From: JAJZVS01 sp963708095
GTDB taxonomy: Bacteria > Pseudomonadota > Alphaproteobacteria > Acetobacterales > Acetobacteraceae
Length of the DNA: 64,000 bases
Assembly (NCBI GenBank): GCA_963708095.1
Contig: OY970182.1
Location: forward strand, 5,082,969 to 5,146,968
Reading direction: 5' to 3'
The notes under the pieces were generated by a model. The model made no database searches, was not told the origin of the DNA, and saw nothing but the letters and a program-made list of their open reading frames with translations. Shown piece after piece: positions 9,399-18,480 of the stretch. Each line of letters opens with the position of its first letter. Position 1 is the first letter of the stretch. The translations under genes and the position numbers were made by a program.

Positions 9399-10145
9399 TC
9401 AGCCCGGAATTTGCGTCCCATCCGCCAAGGTCAGCCCCGCGCACCCGCGCCAGACCGGCCGCCGGTCCCGCCGACCCGCGGCGGGCAGGCACCACAGCGC
9501 GACAATGTCCGCCACGGAAACGGCCTTCGCCCGCGCGCTGGCGTAGTCGGCCGCCGCCGCCTCGACCTCCGCGCGCCCGCCGAGCACCAGGATCACGGGC
9601 CGGCGCCGCCGCCGCGAGGCGGGCAGCAGCGCGCGATCCACCCCGAGCATCCAGCCAAGCGGGCGCAGGATCGGCCCCAGCCGGGGATCGGCGGCCAGCA
9701 GGTCGGCCATCGCCGGATCGCGCAGGAGGTCTTCCATCTGCGCGCGGCCGGCGGCGGTCTGCGGGAGCAGCCGCAGCAGCCAGCGCCAGGACCGCGGCAG
9801 CCCGGTGCGCTCGGGCGGCGGGTCCGCTGGAGCGAAGCGCAAGCGGTGGGTGGGAACGAATCTCGGTTCGGGCGGCTTGGGGGCGGGCTTCGGGGGCGGG
9901 ATCGGGGTACCGGCGACGGCGCGGAACCGGGCGGCGAGATGGCGCAGCCGGGCCAGCAGGGCGCCGGCGTGCGCGGGTGCCAGGCCCGCCTGATCGCGCC
10001 CCGCCTGATGCGCTCCCGCCTGGTCGCGCCCTGTCGGATCGCGCCCTGTCGGATCGCGCCCCGCCTGATCGCGCAAGCCGCCGATGCGGTCGGCCAGCCA
10101 GGCGATGAGGCTGGTCAGGCGGTCGAGGAGGGGGGTGGGGGTCAT
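9399..10145 (-). CDS. Hypothetical protein with pentapeptide-unit repeats, flanked by 190-bp repeats
   Basis: A 248-residue protein of unknown family. The ATG at 10145 starts MTPTPLLDRLTSLIAWLADR. An upstream extension to 10280 would run into the palindromic repeat and is rejected. Residues about 25-55 are five-residue units (QAGRD PTGRD PTGRD QAGAH QAGRD), encoded by 15-base repeats. A Pro-rich linker (TPIPPPKPAPKPP) follows, then a conserved-looking helical part with MEDLLRDPAMADLLAADPRL. The C-terminus is beta-rich (RPVILVLGGRAEVEAAAADY and GLTLADGTQIPG). No signal peptide or clear membrane helix is seen. The gene stands alone between two copies of the same repeat. Confidence 0.6.
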   Translation of the reverse strand: MTPTPLLDRLTSLIAWLADRIGGLRDQAGRDPTGRDPTGRDQAGAHQAGRDQAGLAPAHAGALLARLRHLAARFRAVAGTPIPPPKPAPKPPEPRFVPTHRLRFAPADPPPERTGLPRSWRWLLRLLPQTAAGRAQMEDLLRDPAMADLLAADPRLGPILRPLGWMLGVDRALLPASRRRRRPVILVLGGRAEVEAAAADYASARAKAVSVADIVALWCLPAAGRRDRRPVWRGCAGLTLADGTQIPG

Positions 10146-10203
10146 GGGTTGCGAACAAATATAGAACATACGCCCCGGGTGAGGCAACAGGTTTGTGCGG
10201 GCG

Positions 10204-10393
10204 GCGGCAATTCTCATTCTGCCAGGCATGCGCGCAGGATCGGGGCGCGCGGCAGGAAGCAAGGTCCACCACGGAGACACGGAGAAGGGTAGGGAGTCCG
10301 CGGCGGCGGCCTTCTCCGTGCTTCCGTGCCTCCGTGGTGGACCTTGCTTTTGCGCCTCGCCCGCCCCTTCGCCGGCAAAACGAGAATTGCTGC
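10204..10393 (+). repeat. 190-bp palindromic repeat element, copy 2
   Basis: Same element as 9132-9321, in the same orientation. Outer inverted ends are GGCAATTCTCATTCTGCC and GGCAAAACGAGAATTGC. The inner hairpin is longer here, with GGTCCACCACGGAG paired to CTCCGTGGTGGACC. The two copies diverge mainly in the loop, while compensating changes keep the stems. Confidence 0.85.
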
Positions 10394-10724
10394 CGAGGGT
10401 GAACCGGCGGGCGTGGGGTGGGAGGGTCTCCTGGCGCGCGTGCGGGCTCGGGAGGCGGGCGGCGCTGGCGCTTGTGTGGGCAGGCGGATGCCTGGGCGGC
10501 GGGCGAAGGTGAAGGGGCGGGTAAGCGTGCGCGCGGGGCGGGCAGGGGGGTGGGGCGGGCGGCCGCGGTTACGGCGGCGGCCCCGGTGCGGTTACGATAT
10601 GGGTGCTGTAGTGCTGCGGTGCCGGGCCCGGACCCTCCGCGCGGCGAGGTGGAACCTCAGGAAGTACGCCTGAGCTTGGGCGTTGGCGTCGCGCAGGCGA
10701 TCGCCTATCCTCGGGGAATCTGGC
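10394..10724. other. G-rich intergenic stretch, no gene recognised
   Basis: About 330 bases, strongly G-rich on the plus strand. Open frames here are low-complexity Gly/Arg translations. Base composition changes sharply just downstream, where the AT-richer glycan island begins. Confidence 0.5.
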
Positions 10725-11693
10725 ATGGGACGGCACCGAATGGTTTCGCGACAGGACGTAGAAATGGCCTATCGGCTCATCATGGGCCGGGAGCCGGAGA
10801 GCGAAGCCTCGGTAATGGGCCACGTCCAGAGTCATGCCTCGATCGAGGACCTTCGGCGCACGTTCTTCGAATCGGAGGAGTTCCGAACCCAGGTCATGCC
10901 CGGCATCCCTGCCGCCGGCAAGCCGCTCGGCTGGCCGCCGATCCTGGTGGAGACCGACGTTACGCCGGCGCAGTTGCAGGAAATGGTCGGGCGCGTCGAG
11001 CGCAATTTTCGCCACATGGGAGAGACAGAGCCGCACTGGTCGGTGATTTCCGAGGACCGGTACAAGGCCGCCCAGATCCCCGGCGCGGAGCGGGAGTTCT
11101 TCGAATCGGGACGTGGCGTCGTGCGCGAGTTCCTGGCCACGATGGCGCGCTGCGGTATTGATCCAGGGCAGTTCCATGACCTGTTCGAGCTAGGATGCGG
11201 CGTTGGACGGTCAACGATTTGGCTGGCTAAACATTTTGATCGCGTCGTGGGTGCCGACGTCTCTGCCCCTCACCTTCATTTGGCGGAGCAAGCTGGTGCG
11301 GTGTACGGGTGCCGTAATATTGAGTGGCTGCCGATCGATAGCGTGGCACGCCTCTCCCGCTTGCCGCAGTTTGACGTGTTTTTTTCTATTATTGTATTGC
11401 AGCATAATCCACCGCCGCTGATCCGACATATTCTGGCGAAGTTGCTTCTCCAGTTATCGCGAGGTGGGGTTGGCTATTTTCAACTTCCTACCCATGGCCT
11501 CGGTTATAGTTTCAATGTCGCGGAATATCTCAGGACTACGGTTGAGCTTGGCGTGCCGGAAATGCACCTACTCCCACAGCAGGTATTGTTTGACGTGATT
11601 TCAGAGACCGGGTGTCGGGTTCTTGAAATGCGCGAAGACGGGGCAGCTGGACCGGAGTTTATCTCCACCCGCGTTTTGGTGCAGAAGATGTAG
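10725..11693 (+). CDS. SAM-dependent methyltransferase with DUF4214-like N-terminus
   Basis: A 322-residue cytoplasmic protein. Residues about 8-50 (VEMAYRLIMGREPESEASV ... FFESEEFR) look like a DUF4214 segment, often found in proteins of surface-glycan loci. The class I methyltransferase core follows, with motif I DLFELGCGVGRSTIWLA near residue 155 and an acidic residue in VVGADVSAPHLHLAEQ. It continues with FFSIIVLQHNPPPLIRHILA and GGVGYFQLPTHG. The ATG at 10725 follows a GGGGAA ribosome site; the TTG at 10683 is a weaker alternative. The substrate is unknown. GC content falls towards the 3' half, matching the next two genes and suggesting acquisition by transfer. Confidence 0.82.
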   Translation: MGRHRMVSRQDVEMAYRLIMGREPESEASVMGHVQSHASIEDLRRTFFESEEFRTQVMPGIPAAGKPLGWPPILVETDVTPAQLQEMVGRVERNFRHMGETEPHWSVISEDRYKAAQIPGAEREFFESGRGVVREFLATMARCGIDPGQFHDLFELGCGVGRSTIWLAKHFDRVVGADVSAPHLHLAEQAGAVYGCRNIEWLPIDSVARLSRLPQFDVFFSIIVLQHNPPPLIRHILAKLLLQLSRGGVGYFQLPTHGLGYSFNVAEYLRTTVELGVPEMHLLPQQVLFDVISETGCRVLEMREDGAAGPEFISTRVLVQKM

Positions 11694-11886
11694 GTAGCCG
11701 GCCATTGGTCGCCCCATAAGTGCCAAGGCTGCTGGCCCATCGGGTCTCATTCTCTAGTGCGGGCAACATGACCGTCTCGCGACTACATTTTTCTTGTCTG
11801 TTGGTCTGGGACTCCAAGCGGCGGCAGCGTGGCCGTGGCGCTCCAGCCTCGCACTCAGGAAACTCTCAAGCGCATGGAGTTGACGG

Positions 11887-14382
11887 ATGATGCCACAGGT
11901 TAGGAGCACAATACTGAGTGCGCTGTGGAGGGGCGTGGACCCACTGGCCACGCGGCGGGCCGCCGCGAAGATAGAGGATCTCGAAGGCTGGGGAAGCGAA
12001 CACCCATACCTCGGGGAGGCGATCGCGACGTTACGGCCGCGCTTGATCGTCGAGGTCGGTGTTTGGAAGGGGCGGTCAGCTATTCAGATGGCGCGGTCAC
12101 TCAAAAACCTGGGCGTTGACGGCGCGATTGTGGCGGTCGACACGTTCTTGGGTGCATGGGATCATTGGCTGCGCGGCGAATACTTTCGGGACCTTTGGAC
12201 AAGTGACGGGTCACCTGCGCTTTACGACACATTCTTGAATAACGCGGCGCACTCAGAGGCGGGCGACTATATCATCCCGCTTCCGCTCGACTCCGCTAAC
12301 GCGGCAATCGTTCTATCGAGCCTCGGCATATGTCCGGACATGCTTCATATCGACGCTGCTCATGACTATGATTTGGTACTAACCGACCTCAAGGTCTGGT
12401 GGCCGCTTCTCCGGCCGGGGGGCATTCTGATCGGAGATGACTACCGAGATGGAAACGACTGGCCAGATGTGAAAAGGGCATTCGACGCTTTTTTTGGCGC
12501 TCTGAACTTGCTTCCAATTGAGAATGATAGCGACAAATGTCGCATAGTAAAGCCAGCAGAAGAGACACTCGGAGCAGCTCGGAGGCCGTCACGAACGGGG
12601 AGTCAGGACCTAGAATTTGTCGCTGCTAACGTGCAAGGTTGGAGAGAGGAGCGCAGAATAGCGTTCGCCAAACTTGCCGCCGAGGAAACGCTTAGCTTAC
12701 CAGAATTGGTTAATAGTTACGTCGAATTCGACGGGCCAGCTTGGGCGGCACTACGGCAAGAGGTTATAGCGCGATTGCTTCAGATCTCCGGCGGGTTGGG
12801 TGAGCAACACCGATCAGATAACGTGTTCGGCGAGGACGGAGAAATTTTGGCCGCAGCGCCGTCGCCATTCGACGAGTTTGCCGGGCGATATCTTTCTTTA
12901 GCATCGACGTTCCCCTTTACTGCCGCTGAAATTCTGCCAAGCGAACCAAATCCGTTCGCGAGCCGACAGCTTGCCCAGACGCTAAATGTGAATATGGCGC
13001 GTAATATCCGCCCGCCGCTGGAAGTCTTTTTCGGCGAAGGCCTGCGACTTTTCGTTTCTCCTCTTGGTTTCCAACTCTTTGACCCGGACCGTGGTTGGTA
13101 TTGGCGCGAGGCGAGCACGAGGTCGTACCCTGTCAGCGTGCTTCGCGCAGCACCGCGCGTCATTCATGATATCGTTGTGATCATTCAGGATATCTTCGAG
13201 GGTACAAATCTCTCGCACTTTCTCTTTGATTGGCTTCCTAGATTGGCTAATTTTCTTGGGTGGTACTCCGGGGACATCGGCGCTCTGCGGTTCCTGATGG
13301 GTGGCGCACCGACCGAGTTCCATCGGCTCGTCCTGGAATACGTTGTGTCTACGTACGGAATTCGCTGGGACCAATTTGTGTTTCCGGAAAAGGGGCAAGT
13401 TTGGCACCTAACATCCCGGTTCTATTTCTTCTCGGACCTCCGAAAGGATATTATGCACCCGGCCCATATGGCCCATGATCGATCAATTGGAGTGCTTCGT
13501 AGTCTTTCTTCCTGGGTTCAGGCTCCTCCATCTAATCTTGAGCGCATCTACATCACTCGAGCAGACACTCCACTACGACGGGTTGCAAACGAGAGCATCA
13601 TTTGGGAATGCCTAAGAAGTATGGGTTTCGTGATGGTGAGCTTGTCTGGCCTCCCGGCACTGTCGCAGATCGCTCTAATACGGGGCGCTAAGATCGTCGT
13701 GGCTTCGCATGGAATGGGGCTTACCCACATAGTGCTTCACGGCCCGGACCTGTCCGTAGTAGAGCTTCATCATCCCCACGTTGGAACGGATGCCTACGCC
13801 TTTGTCTGCCACGCTCTTGGATTTCCGTATCGATCCCTTACGGGCGTTGCGGTAGGCAACATATCTCACGATTTTTCGGTTAATCCAGACGAGCTTCTTA
13901 AGACGATAGCTTCGCTGGATTTCTCTGTTAACGATGGGAGGCAGCCGCCGACTTTAGCGACGACATGGTTTCCTGGCGTTCAGTCACCCTCCGCAGAGTC
14001 CGTAGCGCCGGAGCATGCTTTGACCGATAGAAGTGGGGCACCGATTTATCGGCACGTTCGGCAGAGCGATGATATTCAGCCTGATAATAACGTCGGCTGG
14101 TTGGAAGTCAGAGATATGAATTTGGGGGTCGTCTATGCCGGCAGCTGCGAAATCTTGATACCGTCCGAATTTTCAGGGGATGATGTTCGCCTCGTGTGCT
14201 ACGAACTTGAACCCGATGGCCCTGGGGCTGGCGCCAATATCGGCTTAAGGAATAAATGGCAAGCTGTGAGCTTGAGCGCATCTGCGCGCGGACCACTCGC
14301 CAACTTTGTGCTTCGGGTTTCGGGTCCCGCTGGCGCCACCGTATATACGCGCCGCTGGCTCGCTAGTTATGGACCAGTATGA
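11887..14382 (+). CDS. Fusion: class I methyltransferase plus GT61-type glycosyltransferase
   Basis: An 831-residue protein with at least three parts. Residues about 45-190 are a Methyltransf_24-like domain: LIVEVGVWKGRSAIQMARSL, AIVAVDTFLGAWDHWLRG, DMLHIDAAHDYDLVLTDLKV, LLRPGGILIGDDY. Residues about 420-660 match glycosyltransferase family 61 (DUF563): SHFLFDWLPRLANFLG, RIYITRADTPLRRVANE, GLPALSQIALIRGAKIVVAS, SHGMGLTHIVL, SVVELHHPH. The C-terminal 110 residues are an uncharacterised, probably beta-rich domain. The likely role is building or decorating an extracellular polysaccharide from the cytoplasmic side. AT-rich codon use sets it apart from the chromosomal genes. It is the centre of a three-gene same-strand cluster. 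Confidence 0.82.
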   Translation: MMPQVRSTILSALWRGVDPLATRRAAAKIEDLEGWGSEHPYLGEAIATLRPRLIVEVGVWKGRSAIQMARSLKNLGVDGAIVAVDTFLGAWDHWLRGEYFRDLWTSDGSPALYDTFLNNAAHSEAGDYIIPLPLDSANAAIVLSSLGICPDMLHIDAAHDYDLVLTDLKVWWPLLRPGGILIGDDYRDGNDWPDVKRAFDAFFGALNLLPIENDSDKCRIVKPAEETLGAARRPSRTGSQDLEFVAANVQGWREERRIAFAKLAAEETLSLPELVNSYVEFDGPAWAALRQEVIARLLQISGGLGEQHRSDNVFGEDGEILAAAPSPFDEFAGRYLSLASTFPFTAAEILPSEPNPFASRQLAQTLNVNMARNIRPPLEVFFGEGLRLFVSPLGFQLFDPDRGWYWREASTRSYPVSVLRAAPRVIHDIVVIIQDIFEGTNLSHFLFDWLPRLANFLGWYSGDIGALRFLMGGAPTEFHRLVLEYVVSTYGIRWDQFVFPEKGQVWHLTSRFYFFSDLRKDIMHPAHMAHDRSIGVLRSLSSWVQAPPSNLERIYITRADTPLRRVANESIIWECLRSMGFVMVSLSGLPALSQIALIRGAKIVVASHGMGLTHIVLHGPDLSVVELHHPHVGTDAYAFVCHALGFPYRSLTGVAVGNISHDFSVNPDELLKTIASLDFSVNDGRQPPTLATTWFPGVQSPSAESVAPEHALTDRSGAPIYRHVRQSDDIQPDNNVGWLEVRDMNLGVVYAGSCEILIPSEFSGDDVRLVCYELEPDGPGAGANIGLRNKWQAVSLSASARGPLANFVLRVSGPAGATVYTRRWLASYGPV

Positions 14383-14541
14383 CGTATGCGTTCGTTGTGG
14401 TGCCATGGTGGCGGCTGGGCTTGGTGAGGCGTGTTCCGCCCGATCGACGTCATCGGGGCGGTCATCCCGACGGCGCCGGTTCCATGGGCGCGGAGGCAAT
14501 GTTGCTATTGTTTGGATTCCCGTATTTACCGCGAGGTGGCG

Positions 14542-16029
14542 ATGCCTAAGCCGGAGAGGCTCGTGTTTGTTGGCAACTGCCAAGTCGAGTTCCTTTACTC
14601 CCTTTTTGTGCGCTTTCTTGAGGACCCGGAGGTATGGACAGCGTCCTATGTGCGGTCCTACGAAGAAATTTCGCCGGGCACCTACGAGGAAATTTGCCAT
14701 GCCGACATAGTGGTGCGACAGATAGCCGACGTAGACAACGCCGTTTCGTTGCGAGGGCTTCCTGATACGGCGCTGCATCACACAGTGCCCCTCGTATCTG
14801 GTGCCTTTCTTTGGCCGTTTAGCGGCGTGGCTCGGCCAGGGAACTCAACACCTTGGTTTTTGCCGGCCGGGCCATTTCCGGCGGAGATGGGAGATTCCTT
14901 TCTCAATCGCGCTATACAGGACGAGATCCCGCCCGACGAAGCAATCCGCAAATATCTAGCGCTAAACGTGCCGAAGGTGGCGAACCTTGATCGAAGGGTG
15001 GAAATCACGCTCGATCGGCAAGAAAGCCGCGATCGTCGCACGGGATACCGGTTCGCGGAAGAGATTAGCGATCGCATCACGAAGGATCGCATGTTTCTTA
15101 CGCCGTTCCACCCTGCGCCGCGATTGGCCCAGTCGTTTGCCACCCAATTCTTCTCGAAGATAGGGGCGTCTCGGGCGCAGGTCGAGGTAGTGAGTGACTT
15201 TATGACCGATTACCAGGCGTTCCCACGGGAGGAATTGCCAATGCACCCATCGGTTCTAGACCACCTCAACATTGCGGTCGTAGGGCATGACTACCACTAC
15301 AGATTCTTATCAGAAGGTGAATTCAGTTTCGAGGATTACGGACTTCGCTACCTGCGTGGCGAGTGGAACTCTGCGCTGGCCGAGGGAGCAGCGTGGAGGC
15401 GCGCAGGGGACTTCCAGCGCGCGGTTACGCTTTTGGACTGCGCCGTGACCGCATCGCCGAATTCGTCGGACGCTTGGTGTGAGCTTGCAGAGTCCCACGA
15501 AGGGCTCGGAATGTACGACGCAGCGGAGGCGGCGTTTGAGGCGGCGCTCGCAGTAAAATCTTCCGACCAGGGTGGCGCTGTCAGATACGCCGCATATTTG
15601 GCACGCAGAGGACAGCCGGAGAGGGCTACACTGCTAACCGATCGTCTAGAAAACGGCACACGGCACGATTCCGCGGCGCTCGGGGTACATGCTCACTGTC
15701 TTGCCGAGACAGGGCGCTTCGAGGAGGCACTTAAGGCTTCTCTGGCAGCCTCTACACTTGAGCCAAACAATGCCCACTTGCATGGGCGGGTTGCCCACCT
15801 TGCATTGCAGCTCGGTTCGCTTGACGTCGCGCTCGCGGCGGCCCAGCGCGCAGTTTATTTGAGCCCGGCGTCGCATGGCTTCTACAGGACGCTCGCCGCT
15901 GTCTACCGCTCAAGGGGGCAGCTGATTTATGCTATGCATACGCTCAAGAGCGCGCCGGAAGCGGTGCCCGACGACCAGCATGTCCATGAAGATCTTGCGG
16001 CCTTACAGCAGCAGTTCCGGGAGACGTGA
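14542..16029 (+). CDS. WcbI-like polysaccharide biosynthesis protein with TPR repeats
   Basis: A 495-residue protein. Residues 1-270 resemble WcbI-type capsule biosynthesis enzymes (acetyltransferase-like, SGNH-related fold), with the opening RLVFVGNCQVEFLYSLFVRF and later DIVVRQIADVDN and FLTPFHPAPRLAQSFATQFF. From about residue 290 there are TPR units: AAWRRAGDFQRAVTLLDCAV, CELAESHEGLGMYDAAEAAF, VHAHCLAETGRFEEALKAS. The frame is open to a GTG at 14431, but the ATG at 14542 has a GAGGTG ribosome site and gives the canonical WcbI N-terminus. It lies 159 bases after the fusion glycosyltransferase and shares its low GC. Confidence 0.78.
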   Translation: MPKPERLVFVGNCQVEFLYSLFVRFLEDPEVWTASYVRSYEEISPGTYEEICHADIVVRQIADVDNAVSLRGLPDTALHHTVPLVSGAFLWPFSGVARPGNSTPWFLPAGPFPAEMGDSFLNRAIQDEIPPDEAIRKYLALNVPKVANLDRRVEITLDRQESRDRRTGYRFAEEISDRITKDRMFLTPFHPAPRLAQSFATQFFSKIGASRAQVEVVSDFMTDYQAFPREELPMHPSVLDHLNIAVVGHDYHYRFLSEGEFSFEDYGLRYLRGEWNSALAEGAAWRRAGDFQRAVTLLDCAVTASPNSSDAWCELAESHEGLGMYDAAEAAFEAALAVKSSDQGGAVRYAAYLARRGQPERATLLTDRLENGTRHDSAALGVHAHCLAETGRFEEALKASLAASTLEPNNAHLHGRVAHLALQLGSLDVALAAAQRAVYLSPASHGFYRTLAAVYRSRGQLIYAMHTLKSAPEAVPDDQHVHEDLAALQQQFRET

Positions 16030-16255
16030 GGATGGGGCACGGCTGTTCGGTAGTGCTAACTTTCCGCCGCCGCTCGCCCTGCTCCGCGCCTCCGTCTTAC
16101 TCCATCTTCCTCCGTGTTAAATTGTGCCTGCCGGCTCTTCGGAAAACTGCACGATCGCCCCCGCCCTCGTCGAGTGACCGCCCGTATAGCGCAACAGACG
16201 CTCGACTTCCTTCCCGAAATCCCGCTTCGTGCGCCCCCCAGCCAAACTGTCCCTC

Positions 16256-18142
16256 ATGCCTCTCCCCCACCTCCCGCCCCCCCCGCCCGACTTCCGCGCC
16301 CGCCTGCACGCCCTGCCGCAAACCCCGGCCGAGGCCTGGTCCGCGCTGGTCGCCCTCGCCACCACCGACCTCTCCTTCCTCCAGACGAACGCGCTCAACT
16401 CGGCGGCGCAACAGGCCTTCCCCACCCCGCCGCCGGGCCTCGCCGCGCCGCCGGTGCGGCTCGCCGTGCTCGGCTCCGCCACGCTCACCCACCTGCTGCC
16501 TTCCGTCCGGGTCGCCGGCCTGCGCCGGGGGCTGCACGTCACCACCTGGGAACCCGACTTCGGCCAGTACCTGCAGGCGCTGACCGACCCCGCGGCGGGG
16601 CTGGCGGCGTTCGGCCCCACGGCGCTGCTGCTGGCGCTCGACGCGCACCACCTCGCCGCCGGCGCCTCCGCCGCCCTCGACCCCGAAGCGGCCGAGGCGG
16701 CGCTGGCCGAGCTGCGCGGGCGGATCGAACGCGCCTGGCGCCTCGCGCGCGCCGCCGTCCGCTGCCCGATCCTGCACCAGACCGTGCTGGCGCTGCACCC
16801 GCCGTTGCTCGGCGCCAACGAACACCGGCTGGCGGGCGCGCCGGCAAGCCTGGTGGCCGCGCTCAATGCGGCGCTGCGGCCGATGGCGGACGCGGCCGGG
16901 GTGCACCTGCTCGCGATCGATGCGGCGGCGGCGCACGACGGGATCGGCGCCTGGCACAACCCGACCTACTGGCACCTCGCGAAGCAGGAAATCGCGCCGG
17001 CGGCGGCGGGGGCGTACGGGGAACGGGTGGGGGCGCTGCTCGGCGCGCTCGCCGGGCGCAGCGGCAAGTGCCTGGTGCTCGATCTGGATAACACCCTGTG
17101 GGGCGGCGTCATCGGCGACGACGGGCTGGAGGGGATCGTGCTCGGCCAGGGCAGCGCGGCGGGGGAGGCGTTCGTGGCGTTCCAGCGCTACGCACGCGAA
17201 CTGGGGCGGCGCGGCGTGATCCTCGCGGTGTGTTCCAAGAACGATGCGGCGAACGCGCTGGAGCCGTTCGCGCAACATCCGGATATGGTGCTGCGGCGTG
17301 ACGACATCGCCTGCTTCGTGGCGAACTGGAACGACAAGGCCGCCAACCTGCGGCGGATTGCGAACGAGCTGAACATCGGCCTCGATGCGCTCGTGTTCGT
17401 CGACGACAACCCGGCCGAACGCGCGCTGGTGCGCCGGGAACTGCCGATGGTGGCGGTGCCGGAAGTGACGGACGATCCCGAGAGCTTCATCGCCGCGCTC
17501 GTCGCCGGCGGGTATTTCGAGGCGGTGGCGCTGACCGACGAAGACCGCGCGCGCACCGCGCTCTACGCCGGCAACCAGGCGCGCGAGGCCCTGCGGGAGA
17601 CGGCAACCGACCTCGAGGGCTTCCTGCGCGGGCTGGAGATGCGCCTGGTGTGGCGGCAGTTCGATGCGGTGGGGCTGGCGCGGACCGTGCAGCTCATCAA
17701 CAAGTCGAACCAGTTTAACCTGACGACGAAGCGTTATGCGGAAGAGGACGTGCGTGCGGTGATGGAAGATCCGCGCGCGTTCGGGCTGCAGCTGCGGCTG
17801 CTCGACCGGTTCGGCGACAACGGAGTGATCGCGATCGTCATCGGGCGGCTGCAGGAGAGCGGGGCGGCGGAGATCGACACCTGGCTGATGTCGTGCCGCG
17901 TGCTGGGGCGGCAGGTGGAGCCGACCACGCTCAACCTGATCGCCGCGCAGGCCCAGGCGCTGGGCGCGCGGCGGCTGGTCGGGCGGTATGTGCCGACGAA
18001 GAAGAACGCGATGGTGCGGGACCATTACGAGAAGCTCGGTTTCACCGTGGTCGAAACCGCGCCGGACGGCGGCTCCCGCGCCGAGCTCGACCTGGTCGGC
18101 TTCGCGCCGATCCCCACCTTCATCGACGTCACCGAGGGCTGA
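16256..18142 (+). CDS. FkbH-like HAD-IIIC family protein
   Basis: A 628-residue FkbH-type protein. The N-terminal 260 residues form an SGNH-like region (LAVLGSATLTHLLPSV, WHNPTYWHLAKQEIAPAA). The HAD phosphatase-like core begins near residue 272 with CLVLDLDNTLWGGVIGDDG, followed by ILAVCSKNDAANALEPF and LDALVFVDDNPAERALVR. The C-terminus is a GNAT-like region (SCRVLGRQVEPTTLNLIAAQ, VPTKKNAMVRDHYEKLGF). Characterised FkbH proteins load a three-carbon unit from 1,3-bisphosphoglycerate onto an acyl carrier protein, and one follows after 6 bases. GC is high again here, unlike the preceding island. The GTG at 16229 is an alternative start. Confidence 0.9.
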   Translation: MPLPHLPPPPPDFRARLHALPQTPAEAWSALVALATTDLSFLQTNALNSAAQQAFPTPPPGLAAPPVRLAVLGSATLTHLLPSVRVAGLRRGLHVTTWEPDFGQYLQALTDPAAGLAAFGPTALLLALDAHHLAAGASAALDPEAAEAALAELRGRIERAWRLARAAVRCPILHQTVLALHPPLLGANEHRLAGAPASLVAALNAALRPMADAAGVHLLAIDAAAAHDGIGAWHNPTYWHLAKQEIAPAAAGAYGERVGALLGALAGRSGKCLVLDLDNTLWGGVIGDDGLEGIVLGQGSAAGEAFVAFQRYARELGRRGVILAVCSKNDAANALEPFAQHPDMVLRRDDIACFVANWNDKAANLRRIANELNIGLDALVFVDDNPAERALVRRELPMVAVPEVTDDPESFIAALVAGGYFEAVALTDEDRARTALYAGNQAREALRETATDLEGFLRGLEMRLVWRQFDAVGLARTVQLINKSNQFNLTTKRYAEEDVRAVMEDPRAFGLQLRLLDRFGDNGVIAIVIGRLQESGAAEIDTWLMSCRVLGRQVEPTTLNLIAAQAQALGARRLVGRYVPTKKNAMVRDHYEKLGFTVVETAPDGGSRAELDLVGFAPIPTFIDVTEG

Positions 18143-18148
18143 GACCGC

Positions 18149-18391
18149 ATGGCAACCGAAACCGAAATCACCGCCGCGCTGGGCGAAATTTTTGCCGAGG
18201 TGTTCGGCCGCGACATTCCGCTGCGCCCCGGGCTCGCCGCAAAAGACGTCGCCGGCTGGGACAGCTTCAAGCAGATCGAGATCATCATGGCGATGGAGGA
18301 ACGCTACGGCATCCGCTTCTCCACCCGCGATCTCGACCGGTTGCAGACGGTGGGGGATTTGATCGCGGTGGTGGCAGCGAAGGCGGCATAA
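18149..18391 (+). CDS. Acyl carrier protein paired with the FkbH-like gene
   Basis: An 80-residue carrier protein. The phosphopantetheine attachment motif is AGWDSFKQIEIIMAMEE, with Ser in GWDSF where most carriers have DSL. The helical pattern (LGEIFAEVFGRD ... RYGIRFSTRDLDRLQTVGDL) is typical of stand-alone ACPs. It starts 6 bases after the FkbH-like stop, so the two are translationally linked. It probably holds the unit loaded by FkbH. No polyketide or peptide synthetase is nearby, so the acceptor may be a glycan or a small metabolite. Confidence 0.92.
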   Translation: MATETEITAALGEIFAEVFGRDIPLRPGLAAKDVAGWDSFKQIEIIMAMEERYGIRFSTRDLDRLQTVGDLIAVVAAKAA

Positions 18392-18480
18392 CCGGCGAAT
18401 TTCCACCGCCCGGATTCCCTCCTTGTGGCTGCGGCCGGCACGATGGTATGGCCGCGGTGCGCAACGATGGGGAGGCAGGC

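Noticed and set aside
9399..10280. Longer version of the pentapeptide-repeat gene starting at 10280
   Set aside because: The extension would translate the 190-bp palindromic repeat. The ATG at 10145 avoids it.
9132..10393. CRISPR array
   Set aside because: Only two long palindromic repeats with a coding gene between. No short regular repeats with unique spacers occur anywhere in the window.
10683..10724. TTG start for the DUF4214-methyltransferase gene
   Set aside because: The downstream ATG at 10725 has a better ribosome site, and the extra 14 residues are Arg-rich and not protein-like.
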